This document shows positions 5,753 to 8,837 of a stretch of DNA of 8,837 nt, piece after piece. The notes beneath the pieces were generated by a model, which saw only the letters and a list, made by a program, of their open reading frames with translations, searched no databases and was not told the origin of the DNA. This DNA comes from Dehalococcoidia bacterium (GTDB taxonomy: Bacteria; Chloroflexota; Dehalococcoidia; Dehalococcoidales; RBG-16-60-22): contig JAUWYU010000051.1 in NCBI GenBank assembly GCA_030615655.1, positions 1 through 8,837 on the forward strand. The letters are read 5' to 3'. Position 1 is the stretch's first letter; each line of letters begins with the position of its first letter. A program made the position numbers and the translations under genes.

Positions 5753-8700
5753 TTACCTCCTCGTTTTTTTTCTTGCGGCAGCAAGTGTTTTTCCATGAAT
5801 AGAGAGGAAATTTACAACAAGAATGGGGTCAAACTGCTTGCCGGCACTTTTCTCTATTTCTTCTAAGGCATCTCCATGGGTTAAGGCATCAGAGTAGGGC
5901 TTTTCGGAAGTCATAGTTGCAAAGACATTGGCTATAGCTAAAATACGTGCTTCCAAGGGTATATCATTTTCCTTCAATCCATCGGGATAACCACTCCCGT
6001 CATACCACTCGTGATGGTGGCGAATACCAGCTGCGCAGGGAGCCAATTGGGAGACACGGCTGGCTATGGCTGCACCCAGTTGGGGGTGAGCTTTAACTAT
6101 CTCCCACTCCTCAGCGGTAAGCGCACCCGGCTTATTTAATATTGTATCACTAATGCAAACCTTACCGATATCATGTAACAAAGTGCATGTCTCCAGTCGG
6201 CTCATTTCTATCGGCTTCAGCTTAATAGATTTTCCCAGGCCCAGGGCGTATTCAGTTACCTTCTTTGAGTGATTGCTGGTGTAATGGCTCCTGGAATCTA
6301 CGGTTTCGGCTAATGCATAAATAACGCTTAAAGACTTACTATCTATGCTGTCTTCTGTACTTTTACCTGATTCAACAAATTGCAAAGGTGATAAAGTACC
6401 TGTAGCGTAGTAACTCTGATTGCCCCCACTTTGTTTGGCACGATAAAGAGTTATATCGGCGGCGGCGATAATGTCAGTATGGCTAACGCCGTCATCCGGC
6501 CAGCATGCTAGACCGATACTGGCCGTAATCTGAGTATCACCGGAATCTATCTCCGAGGCGATTTTTTCACGGACTCGCTCGGTTACCTGGAGGGCGGCAT
6601 CAATAGTCGTCTGCGGTAGAAGAATAGCAAATTCATCACCGCCATAGCGGAAGGCATGGTCAGCATTTCTAATAGCACTCTTGATAGTATAGCCAACCTG
6701 TCTCAAGAGTTTATCACCATCCAGATGCCCATAGTTATCATTGAATGTTTTAAAGGAGTCAAGGTCAAGGATTGCCAGTGAGAAGACGCCACCGTAGCGA
6801 GAGTGCCGACTTATTTCACTGTCAATCATTTCATCTAATGTGCGGCGATTGAGTAACCTGGTGAGTTCATCAATACGAGCCTTCTCTTCGACTTTGGCAT
6901 AGAGCTGGGCATTCTCGAGCGGCATGGCAATCTGTGAGGCGAGCTGCTCGAGGAGCTTTATATGCCTGTGGCTGTAGGCATTCGGCTGGCGACTGGCTAT
7001 GATGAAACTGCCGATAGCCTCACCTTTAGATATCAATGGCATGTAAACCATTGTGCGTAATCCCTGCTGGTAAAAATTCTCCCCGGTGCTGAAGTGACTT
7101 TCCTGCGACAGGTCAGGCTCGACTAAGGTTTTTTTATTACTGACCACCCATCCCGTACCGGTTCCTTGCATCGGCACTTTCTCTCCCACCTGGTAGGCCG
7201 ACCCTTCCAGGGAGGATAATGCCGTACAACACAGATCGCCCTCTTCAACGAGAACAATTGACGCCCAGCTGACGTCAACCACCTTTTTCAGTTCTTCGAT
7301 AAAGCTGCCGTATATCTCCTGAATATCCAGACTGGAGGTAATAATGGCGCTGGAACGGTTAATTATCGACAACTCTTCTTCGCGTTCCCTGAGTTGCTCC
7401 CGAAGGTATTCCTTCTCCATGCTCACGGCTACCCGGCTGGTAACATCCTCAAGTAAATTGAAGTCCTCAAGCGAATACCTGCCGGATAGCTTTTTCCCGA
7501 GTACCAGAATAGCTATCATCCGGTCACGGCTTATCAAAGGCATGAGTATCTCAATATCTTTTGATTGTATCTCCTCCTTTTCCTGTGACCACATACCTAA
7601 GAAAATGGGAAGGAGAGACAGGTTCTCTCGAGACAAGGGCTTCTGCTCTCGTTCCAAATACTTTATGATAGGATTGCCCTCTATAAGTTTTAGATTTGAC
7701 AGTTTATTATTCTGGTCATCAGGCTCGGCAAACTGCGTATTGAAATCCTCACTGCCGACTTCAGGGAAAAGGAGACTTGCCTGCTTAATGCCGATGGCTC
7801 TGGTAATCAGTGCCAGCAATTCACCGCCCTGTTCCTTGAGGCTGAAAATATTATGTATCATGTTTATAAAGTCAGACAGTTTCTGACGATAATCATAGCT
7901 CGGACCCTGGAAAGCCCGGCTCATCATTTTGAAGAACGAGCCGCGCAACCGATAAATGAATAGAGCGGCAAGGAACCCGGCTCCGGTAGCTACAAAGGAA
8001 GCTGTTAAGCTCAGTTCAAAATTGAACACAGCATGAAGAATAACAAGTAAGAGCCAGTAGCTGACAACACCGACAATCCCCAGGCCTATCCAGGCCGTAC
8101 CCTGCCGTATAACGAGCCTGATGTCTACCAACTGATGCCGGATAACGGCATAACTGAGAATGAAGGCATTGATAATATTACCAAAATGGCTTAACGGGAA
8201 CTCTTTACCCCAAGGGAGGAGAGCCGTAAACATGAATACAACCAGAACGGAGATACCCAGAGTCAGAGAAAGGATTTGATTATACAGTGTCGGATTATCT
8301 AAACTTCTGAGCATTTTCCAGAAGACATAGAGGTTTCTAGCTGCTATGGTCAGGAGAGGAGTAGCTAGGAAGATTATCCCGATGCCATATTTGGGGTAAA
8401 ATTTGTTACCCTCGACAATAACATCTTCACCTATGTAACCAAAGACAATAAGAATTACTAAAATGACAAGCGAACCATAGGCAAAGGGTAACCAGCGCCC
8501 CTGCCTCCGAGGGAAGAATGAAGAGGTAAAGCAGTGGAATTGCACGACCATCAGGGGAATACTTATTAGAGTGGCTTTCCACACGATGATACTATGCTGT
8601 GGAAAGATGTTACCGCGGAAAAAGTAATCAAGCAAGCTCCATAGCATAGCCGTGGCGAGGAACAAGATGAACAGCGTATGACGCCTCTGCCAGGGACGGC

Positions 8701-8773
8701 TGCTTGCCGTAGTCAAGAGCAGGGGTATGTAAGCAATGGTAGCAATTAACGGGAATAAGGCATAAATATTCAT
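5753..8773 (-). CDS. Membrane sensor with GAF-like domains, GGDEF and HD-GYP: bifunctional-type cyclic di-GMP enzyme, 1006 aa
   Basis: An inner-membrane protein predicted to make, and perhaps degrade, cyclic di-GMP. About nine hydrophobic segments lie in residues 4-276; the first seven resemble the 7TM sensor module of HisKA_7TM-type proteins. A divergent GAF-like region (about 305-450), a charged coiled-coil-like linker (452-470) and a clearer GAF domain (about 477-622) follow. The GGDEF domain (about 632-790) has the intact active site RYGGDEF (Gly711-Phe715) and an inhibitory RxxD site, Arg702-Asp705, at canonical spacing, so cyclase activity is likely. The HD-GYP domain (about 818-985) keeps His835, HDIGK (867-871), His896 and HHEWYDGSGYP (920-930), but the usual ADVFDA segment reads ANVFAT (948-953). 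Asn949 replaces a metal-ligand Asp, so phosphodiesterase activity is doubtful. No histidine kinase domain is present. ATG at 8773 is the first start after an in-frame TAA and sits 2-3 nt from the predicted transcript start. The stop lies 47 nt before the regulator gene. Confidence 0.93.
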   Translation of the reverse strand: MNIYALFPLIATIAYIPLLLTTASSRPWQRRHTLFILFLATAMLWSLLDYFFRGNIFPQHSIIVWKATLISIPLMVVQFHCFTSSFFPRRQGRWLPFAYGSLVILVILIVFGYIGEDVIVEGNKFYPKYGIGIIFLATPLLTIAARNLYVFWKMLRSLDNPTLYNQILSLTLGISVLVVFMFTALLPWGKEFPLSHFGNIINAFILSYAVIRHQLVDIRLVIRQGTAWIGLGIVGVVSYWLLLVILHAVFNFELSLTASFVATGAGFLAALFIYRLRGSFFKMMSRAFQGPSYDYRQKLSDFINMIHNIFSLKEQGGELLALITRAIGIKQASLLFPEVGSEDFNTQFAEPDDQNNKLSNLKLIEGNPIIKYLEREQKPLSRENLSLLPIFLGMWSQEKEEIQSKDIEILMPLISRDRMIAILVLGKKLSGRYSLEDFNLLEDVTSRVAVSMEKEYLREQLREREEELSIINRSSAIITSSLDIQEIYGSFIEELKKVVDVSWASIVLVEEGDLCCTALSSLEGSAYQVGEKVPMQGTGTGWVVSNKKTLVEPDLSQESHFSTGENFYQQGLRTMVYMPLISKGEAIGSFIIASRQPNAYSHRHIKLLEQLASQIAMPLENAQLYAKVEEKARIDELTRLLNRRTLDEMIDSEISRHSRYGGVFSLAILDLDSFKTFNDNYGHLDGDKLLRQVGYTIKSAIRNADHAFRYGGDEFAILLPQTTIDAALQVTERVREKIASEIDSGDTQITASIGLACWPDDGVSHTDIIAAADITLYRAKQSGGNQSYYATGTLSPLQFVESGKSTEDSIDSKSLSVIYALAETVDSRSHYTSNHSKKVTEYALGLGKSIKLKPIEMSRLETCTLLHDIGKVCISDTILNKPGALTAEEWEIVKAHPQLGAAIASRVSQLAPCAAGIRHHHEWYDGSGYPDGLKENDIPLEARILAIANVFATMTSEKPYSDALTHGDALEEIEKSAGKQFDPILVVNFLSIHGKTLAAARKKTRR

Positions 8774-8781
8774 ATATGGGA

Positions 8782-8810
8782 ATTATCAGTCCAAACGTAG
8801 CAACTGTCAA
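8782..8810 (-). promoter_or_regulatory. Sigma70-type promoter of the sensor-regulator operon
   Basis: TTGACA (8805-8810), a 17-nt spacer and GATAAT (8782-8787) on the minus strand form a near-consensus promoter. The predicted start falls about 8774-8776, directly at the ATG (8773), and there is no Shine-Dalgarno sequence. This implies a leaderless transcript. Confidence 0.75.
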
Positions 8811-8837
8811 GGGGAACTAAGGTAGGCGAACCAAGGT

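Noticed and set aside
5753..8773. Annotation as a sensor histidine kinase from the 7TM N-terminus and adjacent response regulator.
   Set aside because: No HisKA H-box or HATPase N/G boxes occur; the C-terminal half is GGDEF plus HD-GYP.
8628..8810. A 60-aa minus-strand frame overlapping the start of the sensor gene.
   Set aside because: It would begin inside the promoter at the -35 hexamer and overlaps a strongly supported gene in another frame.

Overview
The window looks like a bacterial chromosome segment, most likely from Chloroflexota, class Dehalococcoidia or a close relative. This rests on recalled resemblance, not on a search. The LuxR-type regulator, starting MNNNSKIQVFVISQQ, matches a regulator type I associate with that class, and large 7TM sensor proteins and lipoproteins combining PKD, Ig-like and TolB-like domains are common there. 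Every convincing gene lies on the minus strand, so the biology reads from right to left.

From right to left: a strong sigma70-type promoter (8782-8810) drives what appears to be a leaderless mRNA for a 1006-aa membrane protein (5753-8773). Its layout is a multi-TM sensor, two GAF-like domains, GGDEF and HD-GYP. A 47-nt gap holding a strong hairpin separates it from a 227-aa receiver/LuxR-type regulator (5022-5705). The two probably form one operon. The membrane protein has no kinase domain, and the regulator lacks the acidic pair that a phosphorylated receiver needs, so the pair probably does not work by ordinary phosphotransfer.

Next is a 245-nt gap with a promoter, a leader of about 95 nt ending in a terminator-like hairpin with a U-tract, and then an 869-aa predicted lipoprotein (2167-4776). 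This lipoprotein fuses a PKD domain, three Ig-like repeats, a six-bladed TolB-like propeller and a trypsin/HtrA-type protease with an intact catalytic triad. After its stop codon the same arrangement recurs: a near-perfect promoter (2125-2152), a leader ending in a second 38-nt hairpin with the same architecture, and a 76-aa winged-helix-like protein (1741-1971). The two hairpins share the same arm and loop lengths and differ by a compensatory base-pair change. They are the best candidate here for an undescribed RNA element.

The left 1.6 kb is the first 532 codons of uvrC, the nucleotide excision repair endonuclease. It has its own promoter, Shine-Dalgarno site and TTG start, and runs off the left edge. 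No tRNA, rRNA, CRISPR array or insertion sequence was seen. No gene-free stretch exceeds 300 bases.
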